Positions 1 through 8,354 are shown, counted from the first letter of the stretch. The stretch: 18,204 nt of DNA from Spirochaetales bacterium (GCA_022784805.1 JALFYG010000209.1:1-18204); one strand, 5' to 3'. Made by a program: numbers and translations. Notes: a model not told the origin generated them from the letters alone.

Positions 1-1
1 C

Positions 2-2182
2 TCTGATAACGTTCCTGGTGTAAGGGGAATAGGAGAAAAGGGAGCTGTAAAGCTTCTGACAGAGTATCTGACACTTGACGGCGTCTATCGTCACCTTGAT
101 TCCCTTTCCAAGGGAATGCGCAAGTCCCTTGAGGAAGCAAAGGATAGCATTGAGCTATCAAGAACACTGATTAAGCTTAGATTTGATGCTTCCCCTGATG
201 GCTTTGACTTGGAATCTATGAAGCTTTCTTCCTTCGATATCCCTGCAGCAACAGATGATTTTGTTTTAAGGGATATGAAGAGAATTGCTTCTCTTGCATC
301 TTCAAAGAAGAATGGAGGAGAGGGTAGATTTGCCTATAGAGAGAAGAACCAAGATGAAGAGGCTCCTTCTGTAGAACCTTTGTTGACAGAAGGTGAGAAG
401 TATCTTCTTGGTAAAGGAAGCTACGAGATCGTCTTAGATAAATTAGAGTTGGAAAAGAGACTTGAAAAGGCTGTCATGTTCAATTCTTTGGAAGTAGCCT
501 TGGATTTTCTCTCTGACGGCTTTGATTCCGATGCTCCAATTCTCGGAGTTTCACTTTCATTCGAGCCATTGAAAGCCTTCTATGTGCCTTTGGGAGACGA
601 AGGCGTCAGCCTCTCTGACTTTGCCCTCATTTCAGAGAAGTATCTTAATGGAAAAATGAAGGTCATAGCTCATTCAGCCAAGTCTCAGCTTGAAAGAAGC
701 AGGGTATTCTCCATTCCTCTTTCTATTGTATCGGATACAATGATAGAGGCCTGGATGGTGAACTCCAATGAGGGAATATTCTCCCTTGACTTTACAGTCT
801 CAAGATATTTCTCCCAGACTCTTCTTACCCTCGCTGACTTATGTGGAGATGAAAGTGTGTCCTCCCTTTCCATGGAAGAGAAGGCAAGATACACAAACTT
901 AAGAGCCGACTACATCCATCGTCTTTCAAGAGTCTTGGGAAGAAGACTCCATGAAAAGGGACTATGGGATGCATACGTGTCCATGGAGATTCCTCTGATC
1001 CCGATTCTCTCTGAAATGGAGAGAAACGGCATAGAGCTCTCAGAGGAGAAGATGAATGAACTAAAGACCAAGACAGACCAAAGACTTAATGACTTGGTTG
1101 CAGCCATCTATAAAGAAGCTGGATATGAGTTCAATATAAACTCCACCCTTCAGCTTTCAAACCTTCTCTTTGAGGAGAGGAAACTTCCTCCTGGAAAGAA
1201 GACACAGCGTGGCTACTCTACAGATACCGCTACCCTTGAGGGCTTGAGGAGTACAGGAGACCCAATCATTGAGCTGGTTTTGGAGTATAGGGCGCTATCG
1301 AAGCTGAAGAGCACATATATTGATGTTCTTCCAACCCTTAGAGATGAAAATGGAAGAGTCCATACTTCATTTTTACAGACAGGAACTGCTACAGGTCGTC
1401 TTTCTTCCCGTAATCCTAACCTTCAGAACATTCCTGTAAGAACTGATGAAGGAAGACTGATCAGAAATGCCTTTGTCCCAGGAGAAGGAAACATATTCAT
1501 AAGTGCAGACTATTCACAGATCGAGCTGGTTGTGCTTTCTTGGATGGCGGAGGATCCAGGATTGATGGAGGCCTTCTTGTCTGGAGAAGATGTTCATAAA
1601 TATACAGCTGCCCTTATATATGAGAAGTCTGTAAAGGATGTCACACCAAAGGAGAGAAGAGTCGCAAAGACCATAAACTTTGGAATCATGTATGGTATGA
1701 GTGCATTCAGGCTCTCCAATGAACTAGGTATCACAAGGACTGAGGCACAGGAGTTCATCAATAAGTATTTCCAGAGATATAACGGAGTCAAAAAGTTTGT
1801 TGAGAATACTGTAAAGAGTGCAGAAGAGAAAGGCTATGTAATGACCAACTGGGGCCATATGCGTGAAATAATCGGCATCAATAGTAGGAATAAGACAGAA
1901 AAGGCAGCTGCTGAAAGAACAGCTGTAAACACTGTAATCCAGGGTACTGCAGCTGAGATTATGAAGAAAGCCATGATCAGCGTGGACTCTGCCTTGAAGG
2001 AAAGAAAACTGAAGACAAAGTTATTGCTGCAGGTACACGACGAGTTGATATTCCAGGTTCCTCTTGAAGAGGCTGATGAAGTTGAGAAGCTTATAAAAGA
2101 AAAGATGGAGAACATTGTTTCTCTTCCAGTTCCTCTCCGTTCATCTGTGGAGAGAGGAAATAGTTGGGGAGATATGCACTGA
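2..2182 (+). CDS. polA: DNA polymerase I, 5' end outside the window (partial)
   Basis: DNA polymerase I fills gaps during repair and Okazaki-fragment maturation. The frame is open from base 2, and the first residues (SDNVPGVRGIGEKGA) are the helix-hairpin-helix of the 5' nuclease domain, so the gene starts upstream; the internal ATG at 116 is not the start. Polymerase motifs are clear: TATGRLSSRNPNLQNIP near 1390-1435, motif A DYSQIEL at 1508-1528, motif B with RRVAKTINFGIMYG near 1655-1695, and motif C QVHDEL near 2030-2045. The 3'-5' exonuclease domain between them is degenerate: FDTET is FNSLE (479-493), the motif II Asp is Gln (686-688), and the YxxxD segment reads YTNLRAD (890-910). Proofreading is therefore probably lost. 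Motif A also has Val where Arg usually follows IEL (1529-1531). The stop overlaps the coaE start by one base (TGATG). Confidence 0.97.
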   Translation, partial: SDNVPGVRGIGEKGAVKLLTEYLTLDGVYRHLDSLSKGMRKSLEEAKDSIELSRTLIKLRFDASPDGFDLESMKLSSFDIPAATDDFVLRDMKRIASLASSKKNGGEGRFAYREKNQDEEAPSVEPLLTEGEKYLLGKGSYEIVLDKLELEKRLEKAVMFNSLEVALDFLSDGFDSDAPILGVSLSFEPLKAFYVPLGDEGVSLSDFALISEKYLNGKMKVIAHSAKSQLERSRVFSIPLSIVSDTMIEAWMVNSNEGIFSLDFTVSRYFSQTLLTLADLCGDESVSSLSMEEKARYTNLRADYIHRLSRVLGRRLHEKGLWDAYVSMEIPLIPILSEMERNGIELSEEKMNELKTKTDQRLNDLVAAIYKEAGYEFNINSTLQLSNLLFEERKLPPGKKTQRGYSTDTATLEGLRSTGDPIIELVLEYRALSKLKSTYIDVLPTLRDENGRVHTSFLQTGTATGRLSSRNPNLQNIPVRTDEGRLIRNAFVPGEGNIFISADYSQIELVVLSWMAEDPGLMEAFLSGEDVHKYTAALIYEKSVKDVTPKERRVAKTINFGIMYGMSAFRLSNELGITRTEAQEFINKYFQRYNGVKKFVENTVKSAEEKGYVMTNWGHMREIIGINSRNKTEKAAAERTAVNTVIQGTAAEIMKKAMISVDSALKERKLKTKLLLQVHDELIFQVPLEEADEVEKLIKEKMENIVSLPVPLRSSVERGNSWGDMH

Positions 2183-2775
2183 TGATAATCGGTCTCACTG
2201 GAAAAAGTTGTTCAGGAAAGAACTATGTGGCTTCACTCTTTGGCGATGAGTTCTTCGTCATTGATGAAGACAAGCTTGGACACGAAGCCTTGGATAACAA
2301 CATTGATAAACTCAGAGAAGCCTTTGGGGAAGGTATTCTTACAGAAGGAAGAGTGGACAGAAAGAAGCTGGGCCCCATAGTCTTTTCTGACAAGGAAAAG
2401 CTGGAGAAGCTCAATTCTATCTCCCATCCTTGGATGGTGAACGAGACATTGAGACTCTCCAAGGAAGCTGAAGAAAAAGGAAAAATTGCAGTGATCAATG
2501 CAGCCATATTGGAGAAGATGGGCTTTGTTCCTTACTGCAATGAAGTGATATTGGTGTCATCTCCATACTCTGAAAGGCTGAAGAGGGCCATGGAAAGGGA
2601 TAAAATTACTCCTGAGGCCTTCGCTAAAAGAAGCGAAAGTCAGAGTGAAATAGGTTCTACACTGTCGGGAGCTGGGATAAAAGTTACCACCATCGTCAAT
2701 GATGGGGACAAGGAATCACTTTCTCGACAAGTGAAGGCGTATTGTGATAGTATTTTAGGCAAGAGGTCCCAATGA
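2182..2775 (+). CDS. coaE: Dephospho-CoA kinase
   Basis: CoaE phosphorylates the 3'-hydroxyl of dephospho-CoA, the last step of coenzyme A synthesis, in the cytoplasm. The product is 197 aa, near the family's usual length of about 200. The N-terminus MIIGLTGKSCSGKN is the P-loop, with GKSCSGKN instead of the common GGIGSGKS. It is followed by the CoaE motifs IDEDKLGHEAL (around residues 28-38), VDRKKLGPIVFSD and SHPWM, and INAAILEKMG in the core. An upstream in-frame ATG at 2164 exists, but 2182 puts the usual CoaE start (MIIGLTG) on the polA stop (TGATG), so I chose 2182. The last four bases overlap the next gene (ATGA). Both overlaps suggest translational coupling. Confidence 0.93.
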   Translation: MIIGLTGKSCSGKNYVASLFGDEFFVIDEDKLGHEALDNNIDKLREAFGEGILTEGRVDRKKLGPIVFSDKEKLEKLNSISHPWMVNETLRLSKEAEEKGKIAVINAAILEKMGFVPYCNEVILVSSPYSERLKRAMERDKITPEAFAKRSESQSEIGSTLSGAGIKVTTIVNDGDKESLSRQVKAYCDSILGKRSQ

Positions 2776-3719
2776 GCAGAAGATCAGGCGCAGTAGCATT
2801 GACTGCAACAATAACGGTCACTATTTTTGTGGCTGCCATGACATTTGTCTTGAATCCTAAGGACGATAGTGATGATTATGCCTCAATTGTCTTACAAGAG
2901 GCAAAGAATAGACAGAGTATTCCTGTAACAGTGGTTGTAAAGCCTTTGGAGACTGATATAGAGGTTCTCAGAGAAGAGGACATCATGGCTGGAAAGGTTT
3001 CCACCATTCTCAAAGAAGACGAATCTTTCATGGGTTATCTTGGTGATAAGTCCGCCGAATATGTGGGTGAAAAGATTTCAGATCTGGAAGATATCTATGC
3101 TTCCGACACAAATAAGCGTATTGCAGACGGGGATGAGGCTTCCCGCGCTTATGCTGATGGCCTCTTTGCTTCTTCAAAAGCATACACAGATGAAAAAGAA
3201 AAATCATTGAAGACATATTCAGAGTCTTTGGCCAGTGACTCCAATGCATATGCTGACACTGTTCTCGAGAATGCACACTCTTATACTGACAGCTCAGCTT
3301 CCGCTCTCAGTCAGGAGATATCATCATTGAAGGCAGAGATCTCTTCTCTTAAGAGTGAACTTGAAAGCGTCAAAGAAGCCAGCTTCACAAAAGATGAAGC
3401 TGTTGCCGCTCTTCTCTCTGATGAAGTATTTATGTCTACACTTGCAGACGAAGTATCAAAGAGAGTCGGAGTTGAAATTGACACTGAAGAGCTTACTTCC
3501 ATGATCCTTTCATCCGTATCCTTCAATACAGGCCTCAAAGATGCTATGAATGATTACTACACTGCTCTTGAAGCTGAGAAGAAAGCAGCTAATTCCATCC
3601 CAATTCCTGTATTCGATACTGTAACAAGTGAAGAGTATTCGGAAGAGGAGTATATGGAAGCAAGAAATGAGCAGAGAGGGGATGAAATCAATAGGATCCT
3701 GTCCTTCCTCGGATACTGA
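2772..3719 (+). CDS. Membrane-anchored hendecad/heptad coiled-coil protein of unknown function
   Basis: I do not recognise a family for this 315-aa protein. Residues 7-27 form one hydrophobic segment after MSRRSG, which suggests a signal anchor with the rest outside the cytoplasm. Residues 126-180 are five consecutive 11-residue units starting AYAD, AYTD, TYSE, AYAD and SYTD. Residues 183-203 then switch to three 7-residue units (ISSLKAE, ISSLKSE, LESVKEA). This pattern is a right-handed or straight hendecad coil running into a canonical coiled coil, so the protein is probably a long oligomeric rod. The C-terminus is acidic and Glu/Tyr-rich. The ATG overlaps the coaE stop by four bases, so it is the last gene of the polA-coaE unit, and a terminator follows. 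Codon use resembles its neighbours. A structural or envelope role is inference only. Confidence 0.8.
   Translation: MSRRSGAVALTATITVTIFVAAMTFVLNPKDDSDDYASIVLQEAKNRQSIPVTVVVKPLETDIEVLREEDIMAGKVSTILKEDESFMGYLGDKSAEYVGEKISDLEDIYASDTNKRIADGDEASRAYADGLFASSKAYTDEKEKSLKTYSESLASDSNAYADTVLENAHSYTDSSASALSQEISSLKAEISSLKSELESVKEASFTKDEAVAALLSDEVFMSTLADEVSKRVGVEIDTEELTSMILSSVSFNTGLKDAMNDYYTALEAEKKAANSIPIPVFDTVTSEEYSEEEYMEARNEQRGDEINRILSFLGY
3147..3380 (+). repeat. Hendecad-to-heptad coding repeat
   Basis: Five 33-bp units (3147-3311) encode 11-residue repeats with Tyr at position 2 and mostly Asp/Glu at position 4. They are followed from 3318 by three 21-bp units encoding heptads. The repeat is visible at protein level; the DNA units have diverged, so this is not a fresh tandem duplication. 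Confidence 0.75.
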
Positions 3720-3724
3720 TGTTC

Positions 3725-3752
3725 GGCCGTCCCAAGTGGATGGCCTTCTTTT
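3725..3752 (+). terminator. Intrinsic terminator of the polA-coaE unit
   Basis: GGCCGTCC (3725-3732) pairs with GGATGGCC (3738-3745), giving 8 bp with one G-U, around the loop CAAGT. TTCTTTT follows. It begins six bases after the previous stop and ends three bases before the next ATG. Confidence 0.8.
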
Positions 3753-3755
3753 AAA

Positions 3756-4535
3756 ATGTATATTCCAGAGTCTATTTATCCATATATTAAGAACAAGTCA
3801 TTCACTTTAGATACCAAGGGAAAATCAGGAGCAACTATCCTTATGTTTCCTGATATGGTCCTGAAGATTGAAGATGACACAGAAGAGGTAGATAGAGACG
3901 AAGTCATGGCCTCTTGGCTTTCTGGGCGCCTAAATGTGCCTTCAACCATCATAAGTGTGAAAGAGAAAGGAAAGAAGTATCGCTTGATGGAGCGGATAGA
4001 GGGAGAGGATCTTTCATCTCCCAAGCTACTTTCTATGCCAAAGAAAATAGTAGATATAGTCTCTAAGTCTCTTCTATCTTTCTGGAGCTTAGATATCTCC
4101 TCCTGCCCGGAAAAGAGAAGCTTGGACATAGTCTTAAAAGAAGCTGAAGAGAGAGTTGAGAATAACCTTGTTGATAGTGATGCTCCAATATTCAAAGATA
4201 TACATTTCTCGTCTCCTTATGTTCTCTTAAAGTGGCTTAAAGAGAACAAGGTGGACGAAGAAGGGTGCTTTTCTCATGGAGACTTTTGCCTACCAAATAT
4301 TTTGGTCTCGGAAGAAGGAAGCGTGGGTTTTATAGATCTCTCCCGTAGCGGAGTCGGGGATAAGTGGAATGATATCGCCCTTATATACCGTAGTCTCGAG
4401 ATGAACTACAAAGGCTATTATAATGGCGGAGTCCCTTACTCCGGATATGATAGCTCTATGCTTTTTGATGCTCTTGGAATAAAAGAAGACAAAGAAAGGA
4501 TCAGATACTTTATCCTTTTGGATGAGTTATTTTGA
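3756..4535 (+). CDS. APH(3')-type aminoglycoside phosphotransferase
   Basis: The 259-aa product has the full APH(3') kinase layout. Lys37 in MVLKIE is the ATP-binding Lys and Glu49 its probable partner. HGDFCLPN carries the catalytic Asp176 and Asn181, and GFIDLSRSGVGDKW carries the metal-binding Asp194, followed by DIALIYRSL. The C-terminus LLDELF matches the end of APH(3') enzymes, so the protein is not truncated. The family phosphorylates the 3'-hydroxyl of kanamycin-type aminoglycosides; activity against drugs here is unproven. Base composition and codon use match the neighbours, which argues for a resident gene rather than recent acquisition. There is no other in-frame start between the preceding stop and 3756. 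I see no good Shine-Dalgarno, and the upstream terminator ends only three bases before the ATG. How it is expressed is therefore unclear. Confidence 0.88.
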   Translation: MYIPESIYPYIKNKSFTLDTKGKSGATILMFPDMVLKIEDDTEEVDRDEVMASWLSGRLNVPSTIISVKEKGKKYRLMERIEGEDLSSPKLLSMPKKIVDIVSKSLLSFWSLDISSCPEKRSLDIVLKEAEERVENNLVDSDAPIFKDIHFSSPYVLLKWLKENKVDEEGCFSHGDFCLPNILVSEEGSVGFIDLSRSGVGDKWNDIALIYRSLEMNYKGYYNGGVPYSGYDSSMLFDALGIKEDKERIRYFILLDELF

Positions 4536-4569
4536 TACTCACTTCCCTAAATGAGTGTAGAATAGGGCT

Positions 4570-5721
4570 ATGACAGATAATGAACTCTATTCACTCCTTT
4601 CTTCTCTTGTTTCCACATACTCCGTAAGTGGAAATGAGAAAGAAATTGTTGATTTATTGGATGATAAGCTTTCTTCCCTTGGTTTTGTGACGGAACGCAT
4701 GGAATCCGGTTCCATTTGTGGCGTCATAAATGGAAATAGACCTGGCCCAGTGGTTTTGTTGGATGCCCATATAGATACCGTAGGTGTGCCAGATAAGTCA
4801 AAATGGACCCATGATCCTTTCTCTCTTACACGGGACGGCTCCAGAATCTACGGGCGTGGCACCAGTGATATGAAAGGAGGTCTTGCTGCAATTATTGGCG
4901 GGGCTTCTGAATTTGTGAACAAAGATTTTCCAGGCAAAATCGTCGTTTCCTGCATAGTTGAGGAAGAAAGATTTGAAGGAATATGCTCCAGAGAAGTCTC
5001 TGAGCGTTATAAACCAGACTATGTAGTGATCGCAGAATCAACTGAGGGAAAGTTAAAAATAGGTCAGAGAGGAAGATGCGAAATTATATTGGAGGCAGAA
5101 GGTAAGTCCTGTCACTCTTCAAATCCTGAAGAAGGCATCAACGCCATCAGAGTGATGATGGATGCAATAAGGGCTCTGGATGAGATAGAAGTCCCAGAAG
5201 ACGAGATGCTTGGAAAGGGAATTATGGTTTTGACAGACATCATATCCTCCCCTTACCCTGGAGCCTCTGTTATCCCTGAGAAGTGTTTCGCCACCTTCGA
5301 CAGGCGCACTCTTGTGGGAGAGACCGCAGAGAGTGTCCTCTCTCCAATTAATGCTATTCTGGAAAAGAAAGGCATTAAGGCTAGGGCAAGGATAGCTGAA
5401 GGTGTGACAGATACATATACACGCCATCACCTTGAAGCTCCTAGATTCTTCCCTTCCTGGAAGATGAAGGAAGATGATGACTCATCAGTAAGGGCCAAGA
5501 AAGGCCTCGAAAGCGTAGGACTATGGAAGGGTTTCAGTCATTATTCTTTCTGCACAAACGGTAGTCACTACGCTGGAGAGAAAGGAATTCCTACTGTTGG
5601 CTATGGTCCGGGAGAGGAAAGATTTGCCCACATAGTGGATGAGTATATCGAAGAGGAAGACTTATATAAAGCCAAGAGAGGAATCGAAGGAATCATCAAA
5701 GGATTCTTGGGCTTGGTTTAA
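4570..5721 (+). CDS. M20 family metallopeptidase/deacylase, YgeY-like
   Basis: This is a 383-aa zinc-dependent amidohydrolase of the M20 family. The metal site can be read off: His67 and Asp69 in DAHIDTV, Asp100 in GRGTSDMKGG, Glu132-Glu133 in VEEER, Glu156 in AESTEG, and His354 in FAHIVDEY. The inserted dimerisation domain contains GQRGRCEI and CHSSNPEEGINAI. The pattern LLDAHIDTVGVPDKSKWTHD is closest in my memory to YgeY-type hydrolases, which are often annotated as selenium-metabolism hydrolases. No selenium gene lies nearby, so I do not assign that role. Substrates are probably small peptides or N-acyl amino acids. The gene starts 34 bases after the kinase stop, with a weak AGGG four bases upstream of the ATG. 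Its stop codon directly abuts the stop of the convergent gene, with no terminator between them. Confidence 0.88.
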   Translation: MTDNELYSLLSSLVSTYSVSGNEKEIVDLLDDKLSSLGFVTERMESGSICGVINGNRPGPVVLLDAHIDTVGVPDKSKWTHDPFSLTRDGSRIYGRGTSDMKGGLAAIIGGASEFVNKDFPGKIVVSCIVEEERFEGICSREVSERYKPDYVVIAESTEGKLKIGQRGRCEIILEAEGKSCHSSNPEEGINAIRVMMDAIRALDEIEVPEDEMLGKGIMVLTDIISSPYPGASVIPEKCFATFDRRTLVGETAESVLSPINAILEKKGIKARARIAEGVTDTYTRHHLEAPRFFPSWKMKEDDDSSVRAKKGLESVGLWKGFSHYSFCTNGSHYAGEKGIPTVGYGPGEERFAHIVDEYIEEEDLYKAKRGIEGIIKGFLGLV

Positions 5722-6750
5722 TTAAACGTCTTCCGGATAGTGACGAACTTCTCCCTCTGGTGTGGAGAATGTCCAGACTCCGTTTTCCAACCCCTTGTTA
5801 TATTTCGATTCCACCGGGACCTTCCCTCCACCTTGGGGAAGGTCTATTGTATATTGAGGAAGGCCAAGTCCACTGAGAGTCTCTCTCATGCCTTCTGCTA
5901 TCTCCAGGCCTTTTGAAAGAGGAACCCTTAGATGGGCTGTGCCCTGGACAAAGTCTCCTTGGAATAAGTAATAAGGTTTTACTCTGAGTGAAAGTAACAG
6001 ATTTGAGAGCTCAGTCTCTACTTCTACGCTATCGTTTACTCCTCTAAGAAGCACTGTCTGGTTCATGATAGGGATGCCAAGACGTACAAACTCATTGATT
6101 ACTTTCTTGGCCTTGTCAGTGATTTCAACAGGGTGGTTGAATTGGGTCATCAAATAGAATGGGGCGCCATAGCTATTTTTTTCAATAACTTTAAATAGGC
6201 TTGGTGTAAAACGGTCTGGATTGGAAGTAAGGGCTCTTGAGCATAGGCGATAGATTATATCTGGTCGAGCTTCCTTGAATGAATGGAGAAGTGAATCCAG
6301 AGAAGAGTCAGAGAGGGTGAACATATCGCCACCGGTAAGTAGGACTTCCTTTATTTCACTGTGTGTTGAGAGAAAAGAACAGGCTTCTTTTATATCATCC
6401 TTTGTTGCGGGGCCAACCATACTTCCTGCAAAGCGACGTCTGAAACAATGCCTGCAATATGCAAAACAGCTGTCTGTAACAAGAAAAGCAGCTCTGTTTT
6501 TGTAACGCCTTACTAAGCGTGGCGTTACAGAGTATTCCTTCTCCATCTGGGGATCCAGATTACCCAATGTGTCTCTATTCTCTTTGACAGAAGGAACGAA
6601 CTGACGCCTTATGGCAGGATTCTCGATAAGGGGGGTGAGATGGTCTGAAACAAGAATAGGGAGTGTGTGTCCGCCATCTTCTTTCCACTCTCGTTCTTCC
6701 TCTGTAAGAGTTATATATTTTTCAAGATCTTCAAAACTTCTAAGAGACAT
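5722..6750 (-). CDS. epmB: KamA-family radical SAM lysine 2,3-aminomutase (probable EpmB)
   Basis: The 342-aa protein has the radical SAM motif CFAYCRHC (Cys95, Cys99, Cys102), followed by FRRRF. LLTGGD and FNHPVEIT follow, and QGGGKVPV carries the probable PLP lysine, Lys310. Two Asp residues that recognise the lysine side chain in lysine 2,3-aminomutases appear kept (FQGDFVQG and TIDLPQ). The enzyme would convert L-alpha-lysine to beta-lysine. Its length equals E. coli EpmB and lacks the C-terminal extension of clostridial KamA, but the GGGK region looks more KamA-like. EF-P and EpmA lie 8-11 kb away in this window, so supplying beta-lysine for EF-P is the likely role. A free beta-lysine product is the alternative. 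The start has no strong Shine-Dalgarno. Confidence 0.82.
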   Translation of the reverse strand: MSLRSFEDLEKYITLTEEEREWKEDGGHTLPILVSDHLTPLIENPAIRRQFVPSVKENRDTLGNLDPQMEKEYSVTPRLVRRYKNRAAFLVTDSCFAYCRHCFRRRFAGSMVGPATKDDIKEACSFLSTHSEIKEVLLTGGDMFTLSDSSLDSLLHSFKEARPDIIYRLCSRALTSNPDRFTPSLFKVIEKNSYGAPFYLMTQFNHPVEITDKAKKVINEFVRLGIPIMNQTVLLRGVNDSVEVETELSNLLLSLRVKPYYLFQGDFVQGTAHLRVPLSKGLEIAEGMRETLSGLGLPQYTIDLPQGGGKVPVESKYNKGLENGVWTFSTPEGEVRHYPEDV

Positions 6751-6782
6751 AATTGATGTTTTAACGTATAAGTAACCTCTAA

Positions 6783-6810
6783 TGCAATCTGAAGAAAAAT
6801 GAAAATTGCA
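6783..6810. repeat. Inverted repeat overlapping the MFS promoter
   Basis: TGCAAT (6783-6788) and ATTGCA (6805-6810) are perfect inverted copies with centres 22 bases apart, about two helical turns. The right copy overlaps the -35 box of the transporter promoter. This spacing would suit a dimeric regulator, but the short arms could be chance in AT-rich DNA. Confidence 0.3.
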
Positions 6811-6834
6811 CTAGTTATCCCTTAGTCATATAAT
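6806..6834 (+). promoter_or_regulatory. Sigma-70-type promoter of the MFS transporter
   Basis: TTGCAC (6806-6811) and a perfect TATAAT (6829-6834) are separated by 17 bases. Transcription would start near 6841, just upstream of the AAGGAG ribosome-binding site and the ATG at 6858. Confidence 0.75.
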
Positions 6835-6857
6835 AATTAGTTAGTAAGGAGAATAAA

Positions 6858-8297
6858 ATGTCATCTTCCCCTATTAAATTGAAGCTTAATGTAAAGAGGA
6901 CACTTCTCATTGGATTTGCCTTCTTCGGAATTCTACTGTTGTGGCAAGTCTATGATTCATGGTGCCCTACGTTCTTGACAGACATTTTTGCACGTCGCAT
7001 GTATGGAATGTCTTCTGCAGAACTGAAGATTGGAGGAGATGCTCATAAGATTCTCTCCGTACAGTGGATTGTTGGAATTATCATGGCCTGTGATAACCTT
7101 GCAGCCTTGATTCTTCTTCCAATATTCGGACGTTTGTCAGATAAGACAAAGAGCCCTATTGGAAAGAGAATGCCATACATTCTTACAGGAACACTCGTTT
7201 CTGCAATCGCCTTCCCATTTATTCCACTCTTCTTCCATTACAACAATATCTTGGGCATGGTCATCTCAATGGCTATAGTCTTGATATTCATGATGATGTA
7301 TCGTAACCCAGCCGTGGCCCTCATGCCGGATGTAACTCCAAAGCCATTGAGAGCAAAGGCAAACGGTATCATCAACATCGTCGGATACCTTGGTGGTGCA
7401 TCTGCTACTGTTCTCGGAATCTTCCTTCCTCTTTCCAATTACATCAATACGACAGATGAACACAGAAAGGTTTGGATGATTGAGATTCCATTCATCGTTG
7501 CATCTATCTTGATGGTCATTTCTGCTCTTGTTCTATTCTTCACAGTAAACGAAAACAAAGTCGAAGAAGAGATGAGAGAAGAACTGGAAGAAGGTGAGAG
7601 ACTTGCCGCCATCGAAACACCTATCGATGACACAAAGCCAATGAGCAAGGCAAACAGAAATATGCTCTTTGCCATTCTTGCTGCAGAGTTCTTGTGGTTC
7701 ATGTCAGACAACGCTGTAGGAACATACATCGGTAACTATGTAATCTACTACCTTAACAGCGTCTCATCTGCAACCATGATCCTCACAATCATCGGAGGTG
7801 TTGCATCTGTCGTTGGTTTCGCAACAGCAGGTATCATCGCAGATAAGATCGGTCGTAAGTGGACTATCTCAACTGGCCTTGGAATCTCACTTATCGGCTT
7901 CTTGCTAATGTGTTTCGTCTCTCCTTCTGGAAAGGTTGTAGGAGCCAACGGCGAGTTCTCATTCCCAGTTCTCTTATATGTCATCTGGGTCATCAAGGGA
8001 TTCGGAATGTCTCTTGTCCATAACTGTTCCTTCCCAATGATCGTCGAGCTTTGCTCCTCAAAGAAGATTGGTCAGTTTACAGGCTACTACTATGCAGCAA
8101 GTATGTCTGCTCAGACTGTTACTCCTATTCTCTTGGGTCTCCTCTTTACCCGCACAGGAGCATGGAGAGTACTCCCAGTCTATGCATCTATCCTTCTCAT
8201 CCTCTCATTTGTTTTATTCACACTCTTTGTAAAGAACATCAAAGCTATGAAAGTGAAGAACGCAAAGGGCTTGGATGCTATCGGTGGAGACGACTGA
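6858..8297 (+). CDS. MFS transporter, GPH/SLC45 sugar-porter-like
   Basis: This 479-aa inner-membrane protein has about 12 hydrophobic segments in two halves, separated by a charged cytoplasmic loop around residues 234-265 (ENKVEEEMREELEEG). GRLSDKTKSPIGKRMPYI, after the second to third membrane segments, is the signature loop of GPH-type cation-sugar symporters. MPDVTPKPLRAKANGI and GIIADKIGRKW are the matching loops further on. The likely role is uptake of a sugar or glycoside coupled to a cation; the substrate cannot be read from sequence. The ATG at 6858 has AAGGAG seven bases upstream and follows a strong promoter. A terminator follows the stop, so the gene appears to be monocistronic. 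It is divergent from the aminomutase gene. Confidence 0.85.
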   Translation: MSSSPIKLKLNVKRTLLIGFAFFGILLLWQVYDSWCPTFLTDIFARRMYGMSSAELKIGGDAHKILSVQWIVGIIMACDNLAALILLPIFGRLSDKTKSPIGKRMPYILTGTLVSAIAFPFIPLFFHYNNILGMVISMAIVLIFMMMYRNPAVALMPDVTPKPLRAKANGIINIVGYLGGASATVLGIFLPLSNYINTTDEHRKVWMIEIPFIVASILMVISALVLFFTVNENKVEEEMREELEEGERLAAIETPIDDTKPMSKANRNMLFAILAAEFLWFMSDNAVGTYIGNYVIYYLNSVSSATMILTIIGGVASVVGFATAGIIADKIGRKWTISTGLGISLIGFLLMCFVSPSGKVVGANGEFSFPVLLYVIWVIKGFGMSLVHNCSFPMIVELCSSKKIGQFTGYYYAASMSAQTVTPILLGLLFTRTGAWRVLPVYASILLILSFVLFTLFVKNIKAMKVKNAKGLDAIGGDD

Positions 8298-8322
8298 TAA
8301 CAAGTCTTAAAGATTATGAAAG

Positions 8323-8354
8323 CAGGTTGAGGTTATTCCTTGGCCTGTTTTTTT
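8323..8354 (+). terminator. Intrinsic terminator of the MFS gene
   Basis: CAGGTTGAGG (8323-8332) pairs fully with CCTTGGCCTG (8338-8347), giving 10 bp including three G-U pairs, around TTATT. Seven T follow (8348-8354). Confidence 0.85.

Noticed and set aside
3756..4535. Recently acquired antibiotic-resistance gene
   Set aside because: There is no adjacent integrase, transposase or repeat, and composition matches the neighbours; a resident kinase is more likely.
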